Position numbers and translations under genes: made by a program. From Paracoccaceae bacterium (lineage in GTDB: Bacteria; Pseudomonadota; Alphaproteobacteria; Rhodobacterales; Rhodobacteraceae), in contig JAGQRV010000009.1 in the NCBI GenBank assembly GCA_020425125.1, positions 64,248 through 128,247 of the forward strand: 64,000 bases of DNA. Direction: 5' to 3'. The notes under the pieces are model-generated. The model was not told the origin of the DNA. It saw only the letters and a program-made list of their open reading frames with translations, and did not search any database. Shown here piece by piece: positions 47,332 through 55,656 of this stretch (positions within the stretch are counted from its first letter, which is position 1; the number at the start of each line of letters is the position of its first letter).

Positions 47332-48381
47332 ATGCTGGATGCTCTGAACCTGCGGTCCGTGCTGGCCGAACATTACGACCTTGCGCCGTCCGTCGAGGCG
47401 GCCGAGGCCACGCGCGACCTTTATGCGCGGATGGACCGCGTCGTTCCTCCTGCCGACTGGGCCGTTTACGCGCCGTACGTTCAGGCGATCAACGCGCTGA
47501 AAAAGCAGCGAAATGCCGTCATCCTCGCGCACAATTACATGACGCCCGAGATCTATCACGGCATCGCCGACGTGGTGGGCGACAGTCTGCAGCTTGCCAT
47601 CGCGGCGACAAGGGTCGAAGCACAGGTGATCGTGCAGTGCGGCGTTCACTTCATGGCCGAGACCTCGAAGGTCCTGAACCCAGAGAAAACGGTGCTGATC
47701 CCCGATCCGGCGGCCGGCTGTTCTCTGGCGGAATCGATCACGCCCGAAGGCATTGCGGAGATGCGTGCGAAGTATCCGGGCGCGCCGGTCGTCTCGTACG
47801 TGAATACGACCGCGGCGGTGAAGGCGGCGTCGGATATCTGCTGCACCTCGGCCAACGCATTGCAGATCGTGGATGCGATGGAGGGCGACACCGTCATCAT
47901 GACGCCCGACCGCTATCTCGCGCAGAACGTCGCTAAGCTGTCGAAGAAGAAGGTCGTCTGGTGGGACGGGTCGTGCATCGTCCACGAACTCTACACGGCC
48001 GAGGATCTGCGCGCCTATCGCGAGCATGATCCCGAGGTGAAGATCATTGCCCACCCCGAATGCACGCCGGACGTCGTGGCCGAAGCGGATTACACCGGCT
48101 CGACCAGCGGCATTGTCGACTGGGTGCATCGGCACAAGCCGAAGAAGGCGATGCTGGTCACCGAATGCTCGATGGCGGCCAATATCGCCGACGAACTGCC
48201 CGAGGTCGAGTTCGCCAAGCCGTGCAACATGTGCCCGTACATGAAGAAGATCACGCTCGAGAAGATCCTCTTTGCGCTCCACACCATGAGCGGCGAGGTC
48301 GAAGTCGATCCCGCGATCGCCGGAAAGGCACGGGTCGCGGTCGAGCGCATGATCGACCTCAGCCGATCGCTGGCGCGGTGA
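47332..48381 (+). CDS. nadA: Quinolinate synthase NadA
   Basis: A 349-residue [4Fe-4S] enzyme condensing iminoaspartate with dihydroxyacetone phosphate to quinolinate in NAD synthesis. Cluster cysteines are in QCGVHFMAETSK, in the central part, and in CNMCPYMKKITLEKI near the C terminus. Substrate motifs AHNYMTPEI, DSLQLA, and YVNTTAAVKA are present. GGGGGGAG before ATG 47332 sets the start. It heads nadABC, 22 nt before nadB. Confidence 0.94.
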   Translation: MLDALNLRSVLAEHYDLAPSVEAAEATRDLYARMDRVVPPADWAVYAPYVQAINALKKQRNAVILAHNYMTPEIYHGIADVVGDSLQLAIAATRVEAQVIVQCGVHFMAETSKVLNPEKTVLIPDPAAGCSLAESITPEGIAEMRAKYPGAPVVSYVNTTAAVKAASDICCTSANALQIVDAMEGDTVIMTPDRYLAQNVAKLSKKKVVWWDGSCIVHELYTAEDLRAYREHDPEVKIIAHPECTPDVVAEADYTGSTSGIVDWVHRHKPKKAMLVTECSMAANIADELPEVEFAKPCNMCPYMKKITLEKILFALHTMSGEVEVDPAIAGKARVAVERMIDLSRSLAR

Positions 48382-48403
48382 GCCATGGCGCGCGGCACCT
48401 GAC

Positions 48404-49978
48404 GTGACCCGCACGATAGCGACGGACCGCATCGTCATCGTCGGTGCGGGGCTCGGGGCGCTGTCCGCCGCCCTCAGGCTCGCCCCGCGCGGCGTGGTGA
48501 TGATCTCGCCCGAACGGCTGGGCGAGGGGGCGAGTTCTGCCTGGGCGCAGGGCGGCGTCGCGGCGGCGATGTCGGCGGGCGACAGTCCGGCGGCGCATGC
48601 GGACGATACGCTGAGGGCAGGGGCGGGGACGGTGGATCCGCTGGTTGCGGACTTCGTGACCGGCGAGGCACCGGACCGGATTCGCGACCTGACCCGGCTT
48701 GGAACGCCATTCGACCGCGATGCCAGCGGGAACTACGTCCTCAGCCGCGAGGCCGCCCACCGCTTCGCGCGGGTCGTCCGTGTCCAGGGGGACCAGGCCG
48801 GCCGGCGGATCATGGAGACGCTGATCGCTGCGGTGCGCCGGACGCCGTCGATCCAGGTCGTTGAAGGGGTGATGGCGTCGGGTCTTGAGACCGGAACCGG
48901 CGGAGTCACCGGTGTCCGGATCGAGGCGGCGGGCGAAACTTCGTCGGCGCCGGTGGTGCTTCGTGGCGCCGCCTATCTGCTGGCCGGAGGCGGCTCCTGC
49001 GGCCTCTACGCGCTGACGACCAACCCGCCGCGGATCCGGGGCGAAGTGATCGGCATGGCCGCGCGGGCAGGCGCGACGATCGCAGATGCGGAGTTCGTGC
49101 AGTTCCATCCGACCGCCATCGACGTGGGGCTGGATCCGGCCCCGCTGGCCACAGAGGCGCTGCGCGGTGAAGGCGCGACCCTCATCAACCGGCTGGGCGA
49201 GCGGTTCATGTCCGGGCTGCATCCCGATGCCGAGCTGGCGCCGCGCGACGTGGTGGCGCGGGCGATCTTCGATCAGACACGGCGCGGAAACCGGCCGATG
49301 CTCGACACGCGCGCTGCGCTCGGCGACGAGGTGGCCAGCCGGTTTCCCGCTGTCGCCCAGGCCTGCGTCCGCGCGGGGATCGACCCGGTGACGCAACCGA
49401 TCCCGGTGGCGGCGGCGGCACATTACCATATGGGCGGCATCGCCACCGGACCGGACGGCCGCGCCAGCCTCGGCAATCTCTGGGTCTGCGGCGAAGCGTC
49501 ATCGACCGGTCTGCACGGCGCCAATCGCCTGGCGTCGAACGGACTTCTGGAGGCGCTGGTCTATGCACGGACCTGTGCAGACGGCATCGCCGCCGCACTG
49601 GGCACCGCGGCGCCCGCGGCGGCCGAAATCGTCCCAGAGTTCGCCGCCGGCGGACGGCACCCGGACCCGGAAGCGGTGAACCAGCTGCGCCGCACGATGA
49701 CAGCAGATGTCGGCGTCGTCCGCAACGCCGCGGGCCTCAGACGCGCACTGCGAACGATTGCGGCTCTGGAAGCGGAGCATGCAGAGTGTCCCGCCTTTCT
49801 CAACATGACCGCGACCGCCACCCTGATCGCCGCGGCAGCGCTGATGCGCGAGGAATCCCGTGGCGGGCATTTCCGCGAGGACTTTCCCGAGCCGCGGCCC
49901 GAGCTGGCCCGCCGCAGCCGGCTGACCCTGGCCGACGCTCTGGCGCTGCGGGGCGAGCTGATGGACGAGGATGCATGA
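48404..49978 (+). CDS. nadB: L-aspartate oxidase NadB
   Basis: A 524-residue flavoenzyme producing iminoaspartate for NadA. The FAD-binding motif VIVGAGLGALSAAL is at the N terminus, and SSAWAQGGVAAAM is the NadB-specific stretch. The succinate-dehydrogenase-like active-site region includes EFVQFHPTAIDVG, HYHMGGIATG and GEASSTGLHGANRLASNGLLEALVY. It starts with GTG (48404) and has a weak ribosome site, so it probably relies on coupling to nadA. It overlaps nadC by ATGA. Confidence 0.94.
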   Translation: MTRTIATDRIVIVGAGLGALSAALRLAPRGVVMISPERLGEGASSAWAQGGVAAAMSAGDSPAAHADDTLRAGAGTVDPLVADFVTGEAPDRIRDLTRLGTPFDRDASGNYVLSREAAHRFARVVRVQGDQAGRRIMETLIAAVRRTPSIQVVEGVMASGLETGTGGVTGVRIEAAGETSSAPVVLRGAAYLLAGGGSCGLYALTTNPPRIRGEVIGMAARAGATIADAEFVQFHPTAIDVGLDPAPLATEALRGEGATLINRLGERFMSGLHPDAELAPRDVVARAIFDQTRRGNRPMLDTRAALGDEVASRFPAVAQACVRAGIDPVTQPIPVAAAAHYHMGGIATGPDGRASLGNLWVCGEASSTGLHGANRLASNGLLEALVYARTCADGIAAALGTAAPAAAEIVPEFAAGGRHPDPEAVNQLRRTMTADVGVVRNAAGLRRALRTIAALEAEHAECPAFLNMTATATLIAAAALMREESRGGHFREDFPEPRPELARRSRLTLADALALRGELMDEDA

Positions 49979-50829
49979 CCGACGGCTCCGCGGCACTGCC
50001 CGATCTGATGCTGGAACCTCTCGTGCGCTCGGCGCTTGCCGAGGATCTGGGCCATTGGGGCGACATCACGACCCGGACGGTCGTCCCCGAAGACACCCAC
50101 GCGGAAGCCTGGATCGTCGCCCGTGAGGACGGCGTTGTGTCGGGGATGCAGATCGCCCGGCTCGCCTTTCGCCTCGTCGATCCGGCGATCACCGTGGAAA
50201 CGGTAATCGCCGACGGCCAGCCTTGCGCAAAGGGCAAGACGCTGATGGCCCTGTCGGGGTCTGCCGCCGCAATTCTGACCGCCGAACGGGTGGCACTGAA
50301 CTTTGCCGGACGGCTTTCGGGAATTGCCACCCTGACGGCCGCCTATGTGGCTGAAACCCGTGGCACGGCCGCGCGGATCACCTGCACGCGAAAGACCACG
50401 CCTGGGCTGCGGCTGGTCGAGAAGATGGCGGTCCACCATGGCGGCGGTTTCAACCATCGCTTCGGGCTTTCGGACGCGATCCTGATCAAGGACAACCATA
50501 TCGCGGCAGCAGGGGGCGTGCGGCCCGCCCTTGCCGCCTGCAAGGCGCGCGCCTCCCACATGGTTCGGGTCGAGATCGAGGTCGACCGGCTGGATCAGCT
50601 TGCCGAGGTCCTCGAGGAGGGCGGGGCCGATGTCGTTTTGCTCGACAACATGGATACCGCCATGCTGAGCGAAGCAGTCGCGATGGTGGGCGGTCGACTG
50701 GTGACCGAGGCTTCGGGCAACATGACACTGGAGCGCATCGCCGAAGTGGCGGCAACCGGTGTCGGCTACATCTCGTCGGGCGCTCTCACCCATTCGGCTC
50801 GCACGCTCGATCTCGGCCTCGATTTCTGA
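49975..50829 (+). CDS. nadC: Nicotinate-nucleotide pyrophosphorylase (carboxylating) NadC
   Basis: A 284-residue quinolinate phosphoribosyltransferase, the third step of de novo NAD synthesis. Motifs are EDLGHWGDITTRTVV, ALNFAGRLSGIATLT, TRKTTPGLRLVEKMAVHHGGGFNHRFGLSDAILIKDNH split over the PRPP/quinolinate site, and EASGNMTLERIAEVAATGVGYISSGALTHS. It starts at 49975 overlapping the nadB stop and completes a nadABC operon. Confidence 0.94.
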   Translation: MTDGSAALPDLMLEPLVRSALAEDLGHWGDITTRTVVPEDTHAEAWIVAREDGVVSGMQIARLAFRLVDPAITVETVIADGQPCAKGKTLMALSGSAAAILTAERVALNFAGRLSGIATLTAAYVAETRGTAARITCTRKTTPGLRLVEKMAVHHGGGFNHRFGLSDAILIKDNHIAAAGGVRPALAACKARASHMVRVEIEVDRLDQLAEVLEEGGADVVLLDNMDTAMLSEAVAMVGGRLVTEASGNMTLERIAEVAATGVGYISSGALTHSARTLDLGLDF

Positions 50830-51006
50830 GCCGGGACGTGGCCCGCCGGAATCACGCGCGATCCGGGCAGATCACCAGCGCCGCACGGCTTCCCTTCGGT
50901 CAGGCCGCTTCCCTGAGCCCGCATGCCGCCCTATTCTGGAGAGGGGTGATCGGCCGCGCCTGACCGATCGGCGCGGAAGCCGCAAGTCCGACAAGAGGGG
51001 GCCGTC

Positions 51007-51417
51007 ATGACACGTCGCATTGCCATCAGTTTTGGCGCCGTCCAGGGCACCGCGGCCGGGCTCGGCCGGACGGGGCCGTTCAGCGTGATCGCCGACCGTC
51101 CGCAGGGCATCGCAGGCGGGGCCGGACTCGGCTTCAACGGGGCAGAGCTGTTGGCCGCAGCCTTGGGCGGCTGTTTCTGGAACGACCTTCACCATGTCGC
51201 TTATGCTGCGGGGGTGCCGGTGACCGTCGACACGGTCGACGCCGCGGTCGAACTGGCCGGCAATCCGCCGCGCATCGTGCGGGCCCAGGTCACGGCGCGT
51301 CTTTCCGGTGCGCCGGACAACACGCTTGCCGAGATCTTCGCCGCGGCGGAGGACGCTTCGACCGTCGCCAGTTCGCTTCAGCCGGCCTTCCCGGTCCATT
51401 TCGAGCGCCTGGACTGA
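51007..51417 (+). CDS. OsmC/Ohr-family protein
   Basis: A 136-residue protein of the OsmC fold. The FNGAELLAAALGGCFWNDLHHVAYAAG segment corresponds to the central helix that carries the first redox cysteine. The second cysteine of true peroxidases is not visible, so peroxidase activity is uncertain. It belongs to a divergent OsmC-like subgroup. GAGGGGG lies just before ATG 51007. It stands alone, convergent to the binding-protein gene at 51482. Confidence 0.75.
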   Translation: MTRRIAISFGAVQGTAAGLGRTGPFSVIADRPQGIAGGAGLGFNGAELLAAALGGCFWNDLHHVAYAAGVPVTVDTVDAAVELAGNPPRIVRAQVTARLSGAPDNTLAEIFAAAEDASTVASSLQPAFPVHFERLD

Positions 51418-51481
51418 GTTGTTTCCGCAGGCGCCCGGCCAAATCTGGCCGCGCACCCATCTGTTCATGCGGCGCCGGGTT

Positions 51482-53071
51482 TCAGGCGAACCACCAGCGT
51501 TCCATCCAGCGCTCGCCGTCGCAATCGTAGTTCGACGCGAACTTGCCGTGGGCGATCTTGCCACTGTTGGCGAAGACGAAATTGGCGAACATCGGCAGGA
51601 TGACGCCGGCATCGTCGCTCACCAGTGCCTGCATCTCGGCGCACATCTCTCGCCGCTTGGCCTCGTCAAGCTCGCCGCGCGCCTTCACCAGAAGCTCGTC
51701 GAAGCGCTCATTCGACCAGAACGAATCGTTCCAGGCCTGACCGGATTCGAATTCCGTCGTCAGGATCTGGTCCTCGGTCGGGCGACCGCCCCAGTAAACC
51801 GCGCAGAGCGGCGCCTTCAGCCAGACATCGGACCAGTAGCCGTCATTCGGCACCCGATTGACCTTGAGGTTGATCCCCGCCGGACCGCAGGCGGCCTGAT
51901 AGAGCTGCGCGGCGTCGACCGCGCCCGGAAATGCCGCATCGGCCGCCGACAGGGTGACGTCTAGCGTGTCGAGCCCCGCCTCCTTGAGGTGGAATTTCGC
52001 CCGGTCGGGATCATAGGGACGCTGTTCCAGGCTCGGGTCGTGGAAGCGGTAATTGGTACCGATCGGCTGGTCGTTGCCGATCGTGCCGTGACCGAACAGG
52101 ATCTTGTCGACCAGTGCCTGGCGGTCGATGCCGTACTTCATCGCCAGGCGGACATTTTTGTCGATATAGGGATCGGTGTCGCAGCGCATCGCGAAGCTGT
52201 AGAATTGCGGGCCGGCGATCGAGGCGATCTCGATCCCGGGACGCCGCCCCAGCAATCCCACTGTCTTCAGGTCGAGCTTGTCGATCGTGTCCACCTCGCC
52301 CGAGACCAGCGCCGTGGTCCGCGCGTTGAGGTCGATGACGGAGAGAAGCTCCACGCCGTCGAAGAAGCCACGCTCCTGCGTCCAGTCATTCTCGAAGCGC
52401 TCGAAGCGCGACGAGACACCGGGCTCGAAATCGAGCAGCTTGTACGGCCCGCAGCCGTCGCCCGACCGCCAGTCGATGCCGTCGCCGCCGGCAGGCAGGA
52501 TCCCCATGTGATAGTCCGCGAAGACGAAGGGGAAGTCGGCATTGCCGGTTTCGAGCTCGAAGACGACAGTGTCCTTGCCCTCGGTCGAAATTCCCGTGAT
52601 TCCGGAGAAGAGCGGCGCGGCGGCCGAGGTCGTCTTCTCGCCGCGGTGATGGTTGACCGATGCGACGATGTCCTCAAGCGACAGCGGCTTGCCGGAATGG
52701 AAGGTGACGCCCGGGCGGATCTTGAACCGCCAGATCCTGGCGTCCGGCGTGGCCTCCCAGCTTTCGGCCAGCGACGGCTCGACATTGCCGTCAGCTCCGA
52801 TACCGGTCAGGAACCCGTGCATCCCGTAGGACATGGCCACAGTATAGCCGTTGATGAACGTTCCCGGATCAAGCGTGTCGGTGGTCGAGCCGTGCCCTTT
52901 CGCGGCGCGGATCGTCCCGCCGCGTTTCGGCTCGGCCCGTGCCGCATGCGGAAGAAGTCCGGGGATCGCCCCGGCTGCGGTCAACGCGGTCGCTCCGCCC
53001 AGGAAGCCGCGGCGGGTTGCGCGCGGCGCTGCCGGTACAAGGAGCCGTCCGGTTTTCTTGATTGTCGTCAT
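51482..53071 (-). CDS. Orphan family 5 ABC binding protein with Tat signal
   Basis: A 529-residue substrate-binding protein of the peptide/nickel (DppA/NikA) family. The N terminus has a twin-arginine signal (ATRRGFLGG, residues 19-27, then a hydrophobic stretch ending ARA), so it is exported folded. Family motifs include RGGTIRAAKGHGSTTDTLDPGTF, LAESWEATPDARIWRFKIRPGVTFHSG and DGCGPYKL. No permease or ATPase genes are beside it. It is 84 nt downstream of a formamidase gene on the same strand, so the two may be co-transcribed. The ligand is unknown; peptide, amide or metal chelate are possible. Confidence 0.87.
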   Translation of the reverse strand: MTTIKKTGRLLVPAAPRATRRGFLGGATALTAAGAIPGLLPHAARAEPKRGGTIRAAKGHGSTTDTLDPGTFINGYTVAMSYGMHGFLTGIGADGNVEPSLAESWEATPDARIWRFKIRPGVTFHSGKPLSLEDIVASVNHHRGEKTTSAAAPLFSGITGISTEGKDTVVFELETGNADFPFVFADYHMGILPAGGDGIDWRSGDGCGPYKLLDFEPGVSSRFERFENDWTQERGFFDGVELLSVIDLNARTTALVSGEVDTIDKLDLKTVGLLGRRPGIEIASIAGPQFYSFAMRCDTDPYIDKNVRLAMKYGIDRQALVDKILFGHGTIGNDQPIGTNYRFHDPSLEQRPYDPDRAKFHLKEAGLDTLDVTLSAADAAFPGAVDAAQLYQAACGPAGINLKVNRVPNDGYWSDVWLKAPLCAVYWGGRPTEDQILTTEFESGQAWNDSFWSNERFDELLVKARGELDEAKRREMCAEMQALVSDDAGVILPMFANFVFANSGKIAHGKFASNYDCDGERWMERWWFA

Positions 53072-53155
53072 TGCTTCCTCCTGTTGTGACCGCACGAGAC
53101 CATGGCGCGGCGGACCTGGCAACCGCGCGGTCCCGGTTCGGCGTCAGCCCGGCCG

Positions 53156-54100
53156 TCAGTCAAAGACGGCATTGGGAAAATGGAACGACACGACCCAGTT
53201 CGGCGCATCGACGATCTCGGGGATCCGCAGGTCGGCGCAGGTCGACGCAAGCATGTAGGCATCGACTGCGGCCATCCCGTGCCGGGCGCCGAGCAGATCG
53301 ACCATCCCCGCGACCGCATCCCTCGCCGCCTGCATCAGGTCTGCTCCGATCCCCGTTGTCACCTCGTACCCTCGGACGTCCAGGTGGCGGGTCGCCGGGC
53401 CACGGGTCGAGAAGCGTGGGAAGGCCAACGGCGTCGCCTTGATGAGGTTGAAGGTCAGCGTGATCTCCATGGGGCTTTCGATGGCGGTGCCGCAGACCTC
53501 GCCGTCGCCCTGAGCCGCATGGGTGTCTCCGACCGAAAAGAGCGCGCCTTCAACCTCGACCGGCAGGTAGAGCGTGGTCCCGGCAGCAAGGTCGCGAATG
53601 TCCAGATTGCCTCCGACCCGCCGCGGCGGGATCACCGAATGGCGGCCCGGTTCGGCGGGCGCCACGCCCATCGTGCCGGCGAAGGGCTGTAACGGGACGC
53701 GCGCGCTGTCCGAAAACAGAGCCGGTGCCAGCGTGACCGGGTCATAGGACCAGAGCTTCAGTGCCGGCTCCGGGAACTGATCGGCCAGCAGGCCGAATCC
53801 CGGGATGTTGGCGGTCCAGCCGAACCCAGAAGGGACGAACGACTCGATCTCGACGACAAGGATGTCGCCCGGCATCGCGCCGTCCACGAAGATCGGGCCG
53901 GTCACCGGATTTGCCCGGCTGCTGTCGAGCGCCGCAACGTCAGCCGCGCTGCTCCTCGCCGTAATCTGGCCGCCCGATGCTTCGAGACAGACGAAGCTGA
54001 CCCGCTCGCCAGGTGCCACCTGTGCAACCGGGGGGATCGACCTGTCCCAGCCCAGATGTGTGTGACCGCTGTGGATCGTGCGATGGCCGCTTTGACACAT
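53156..54100 (-). CDS. fmdA: Acetamidase/formamidase family amidohydrolase
   Basis: A 314-residue member of the FmdA/AmdA family that hydrolyses formamide or acetamide to the acid and ammonia. Motifs include SGHTHLGWDRSIPPV near the start, GDILVVEIESFVPSGFGW, GVAPAEPGRHSVIPPRRVGGNLDIRDLAAGTTLYLPV and FSVGDTHAAQGDGEVCGTAIE, which carry the conserved metal/active-site residues of the family. It is divergent from the riboswitch-controlled guanidine operon. This suggests a shared role in recovering nitrogen from small C1-N compounds. Confidence 0.87.
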   Translation of the reverse strand: MCQSGHRTIHSGHTHLGWDRSIPPVAQVAPGERVSFVCLEASGGQITARSSAADVAALDSSRANPVTGPIFVDGAMPGDILVVEIESFVPSGFGWTANIPGFGLLADQFPEPALKLWSYDPVTLAPALFSDSARVPLQPFAGTMGVAPAEPGRHSVIPPRRVGGNLDIRDLAAGTTLYLPVEVEGALFSVGDTHAAQGDGEVCGTAIESPMEITLTFNLIKATPLAFPRFSTRGPATRHLDVRGYEVTTGIGADLMQAARDAVAGMVDLLGARHGMAAVDAYMLASTCADLRIPEIVDAPNWVVSFHFPNAVFD

Positions 54101-54325
54101 GGGACCCCATCCTGTTGCGCGTTTTCTGCGAACCTAGCCCAGTCGGCAGCGATCTGGCGAGCCGCGCAGGCGGGCCTTCGCCCCGGATTCCGCCGCATCG
54201 GCGCCCGAATTTCGGGCAAATGGCGAAGTTTGTGCAAGATTTTCCCGCGGACTCCGACACGGAACCGCCCAAGGCGCGGCTGGGGACTTGGCCTGTGCCG
54301 GCTCCGGATGCTTGTCTGCGGCTAG
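54101..54325 (+). promoter_or_regulatory. Upstream control region of the guanidine operon; palindrome and sigma-54-like promoter
   Basis: A perfect 15-bp palindrome GCCCGAATTTCGGGC lies at 54203-54217. Four bases on, TGGCGAAGTTTGTGCA (54221-54236) has the GG-N10-GC spacing of a sigma-54 promoter, though the -12 side departs from TTGCA by an inserted T/G pattern. If active, transcription would start at about 54247, roughly 80 nt before the riboswitch. Nitrogen control would suit the genes. The call is tentative. Confidence 0.35.
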
Positions 54326-54436
54326 CAGGGTACTTAGGGTTCCGCTCGCATCCGGCGAGGCCAGGTCCGAGAAGTGCCGCCAGGGTGGCAAATTCCACCT
54401 TGGTACACGGCGGGCCAAAATCCCGGGAGAGTACTG
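54326..54436 (+). promoter_or_regulatory. Guanidine-I riboswitch (ykkC)
   Basis: The conserved blocks of the guanidine-I aptamer occur in order: TTAGGGTTCCG (54334-54344), a short hairpin CTCGC/GCGAG, GGTCCGAGAAG (54364-54374), a hairpin GGTGG/CCACC (54385-54399), TACACGGCGGG (54404-54414) and CAAAATCCCGGGAGAG (54416-54431). The outer helix pairs GTACTT (54330-54335) with GAGTAC (54429-54434). Ligand is free guanidinium; this class normally switches genes on. It precedes a guanidine/urea-type importer and a guanidine-hydrolase-like enzyme, the gene set expected for it. Confidence 0.92.
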
Positions 54437-54498
54437 CGCCGGTCCATCCGCGCCACTTTCCTTGTTCCGCCCGCGGACCGGCGCCAGATCACGGGCGG
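54436..54498 (+). promoter_or_regulatory. Candidate riboswitch expression platform: two competing hairpins
   Basis: Hairpin A pairs GCGCCGGTCC (54436-54445) with GGACCGGCGC (54475-54484), a perfect 10-bp stem starting right after the aptamer. Hairpin B pairs CCGCCCG (54467-54473) with CGGGCGG (54492-54498), ending shortly before the ribosome site GGGGAG (54508-54513). The two cannot both form fully, because B's 5' arm ends next to A's 3' arm and its loop contains it. There is no U-run. Translational or Rho-type control is possible. Confidence 0.45.
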
Positions 54499-54520
54499 GA
54501 CGCGAATGGGGAGCCGAGAC

Positions 54521-55594
54521 ATGCTCAGAACCACCCTTTCCCTTTCCGCCCTCGCGATGGTGGCCGTACTCGGGCCGACCGCGCCGCCAGCCGCCGCGGA
54601 AGAGAAGACAGACTTCCGGGTCGCCTGGTCGATCTATGCCGGATGGATGCCCTGGGGCTACCTGCAAGAGAGCGGCATCATGGACAAGTGGGCCGAGAAA
54701 TACGGCATCCATGTCGAGATCGTGCAGATCAACGACTACGTCGAATCGATCAACCAGTACACGGCCGGCTCCTTTGACGGGGTGTCGGCGACCAACATGG
54801 ACACGCTGTCCATCCCCGCCGGAAGCGGCGTGGACACCACCGCGCTGATCGTCGGCGATTACTCCAACGGCAACGACGCGATCATCATCAAAGGCGACGG
54901 CGATCTGGCCAGCATCAAGGGCAGGCGGGTCAACCTCTTGGAACTCTCGGTGTCGCATTACCTGCTCGCCCGCGCGCTCGACACGGTCGGTCTGACCGAA
55001 TCGGATCTCGGCGGGGTGACGAACACGTCGGATGCCGACATGGTCGCCGCCTTCCAGACGCCCGATGTGGAAGCGGTCGTGACCTGGAACCCGCTGGTCT
55101 CCACCATCATGGAGGATCCGATCGCCAACGAGGTTTTCGATTCCTCGGACATCCCGGGCGAGATCATCGATCTGATGGTGGTCAACACCGAAACGCTCGC
55201 CGACAACCCGGCCTTCGGCAAGGCGCTGGTCGGCGCCTGGTACGAGGTGATGGGGCTGATGTCATCGGACACGGCCGACGGCATCGCCGCGCGGACCGCG
55301 ATGGCCGAGGCCTCGGGTACGGACCTGCCGGGCTACGACGCACAACTCTCGACCACGGCCATGTTCTACACGCCGGACGCCGCGGTCAGTTTCACCGAAA
55401 GCCCGGATCTGCCCCAGACGATGACCAACGTGGCGGGTTTCCTGTTCGACAAGGGCATCCTGGGGACCGGCGCGCCGAGCCCGGATTTTGTCGGCATCGA
55501 ATATCCCGGCGGGCTCGTCACCGGGGACCCGAACAACATCCGGTTCCGCTACGATACGACCTACATGCAGATGGCCGCCGACGGCGCGCTCTGA
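54521..55594 (+). CDS. Guanidine (or urea) ABC transporter, periplasmic binding protein
   Basis: A 357-residue exported binding protein of the NMT1/SsuA-like fold. The signal peptide (residues 1-28) ends PPAAAEE. The opening FRVAWSIYAGWMPWGYLQESGIMDKWAEKYGI and YTAGSFDGVSATNMD are characteristic of the family often labelled 'putative urea ABC transporter' next to urea-carboxylase genes. Given the guanidine-I riboswitch directly upstream and the guanidine-hydrolase-like enzyme downstream, guanidinium is the likely ligand. ATG 54521 follows GGGGAG by 7 nt; ATG 54506 is a less good start. A stem-loop follows the gene. Confidence 0.87.
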   Translation: MLRTTLSLSALAMVAVLGPTAPPAAAEEKTDFRVAWSIYAGWMPWGYLQESGIMDKWAEKYGIHVEIVQINDYVESINQYTAGSFDGVSATNMDTLSIPAGSGVDTTALIVGDYSNGNDAIIIKGDGDLASIKGRRVNLLELSVSHYLLARALDTVGLTESDLGGVTNTSDADMVAAFQTPDVEAVVTWNPLVSTIMEDPIANEVFDSSDIPGEIIDLMVVNTETLADNPAFGKALVGAWYEVMGLMSSDTADGIAARTAMAEASGTDLPGYDAQLSTTAMFYTPDAAVSFTESPDLPQTMTNVAGFLFDKGILGTGAPSPDFVGIEYPGGLVTGDPNNIRFRYDTTYMQMAADGAL

Positions 55595-55607
55595 CGCAAC
55601 CGGCAAG

Positions 55608-55628
55608 GGCTCCGTCCAGCGCGGAGCC
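55608..55628 (+). repeat. Stem-loop after the guanidine binding-protein gene
   Basis: GGCTCCG (55608-55614) pairs exactly with CGGAGCC (55622-55628) around a 7-nt loop, starting 14 nt after the binding-protein stop codon and before the permease gene. No U-run is present. Confidence 0.5.
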
Positions 55629-55656
55629 TGAACGCAACCCCGCCCAGACAGTGCCC

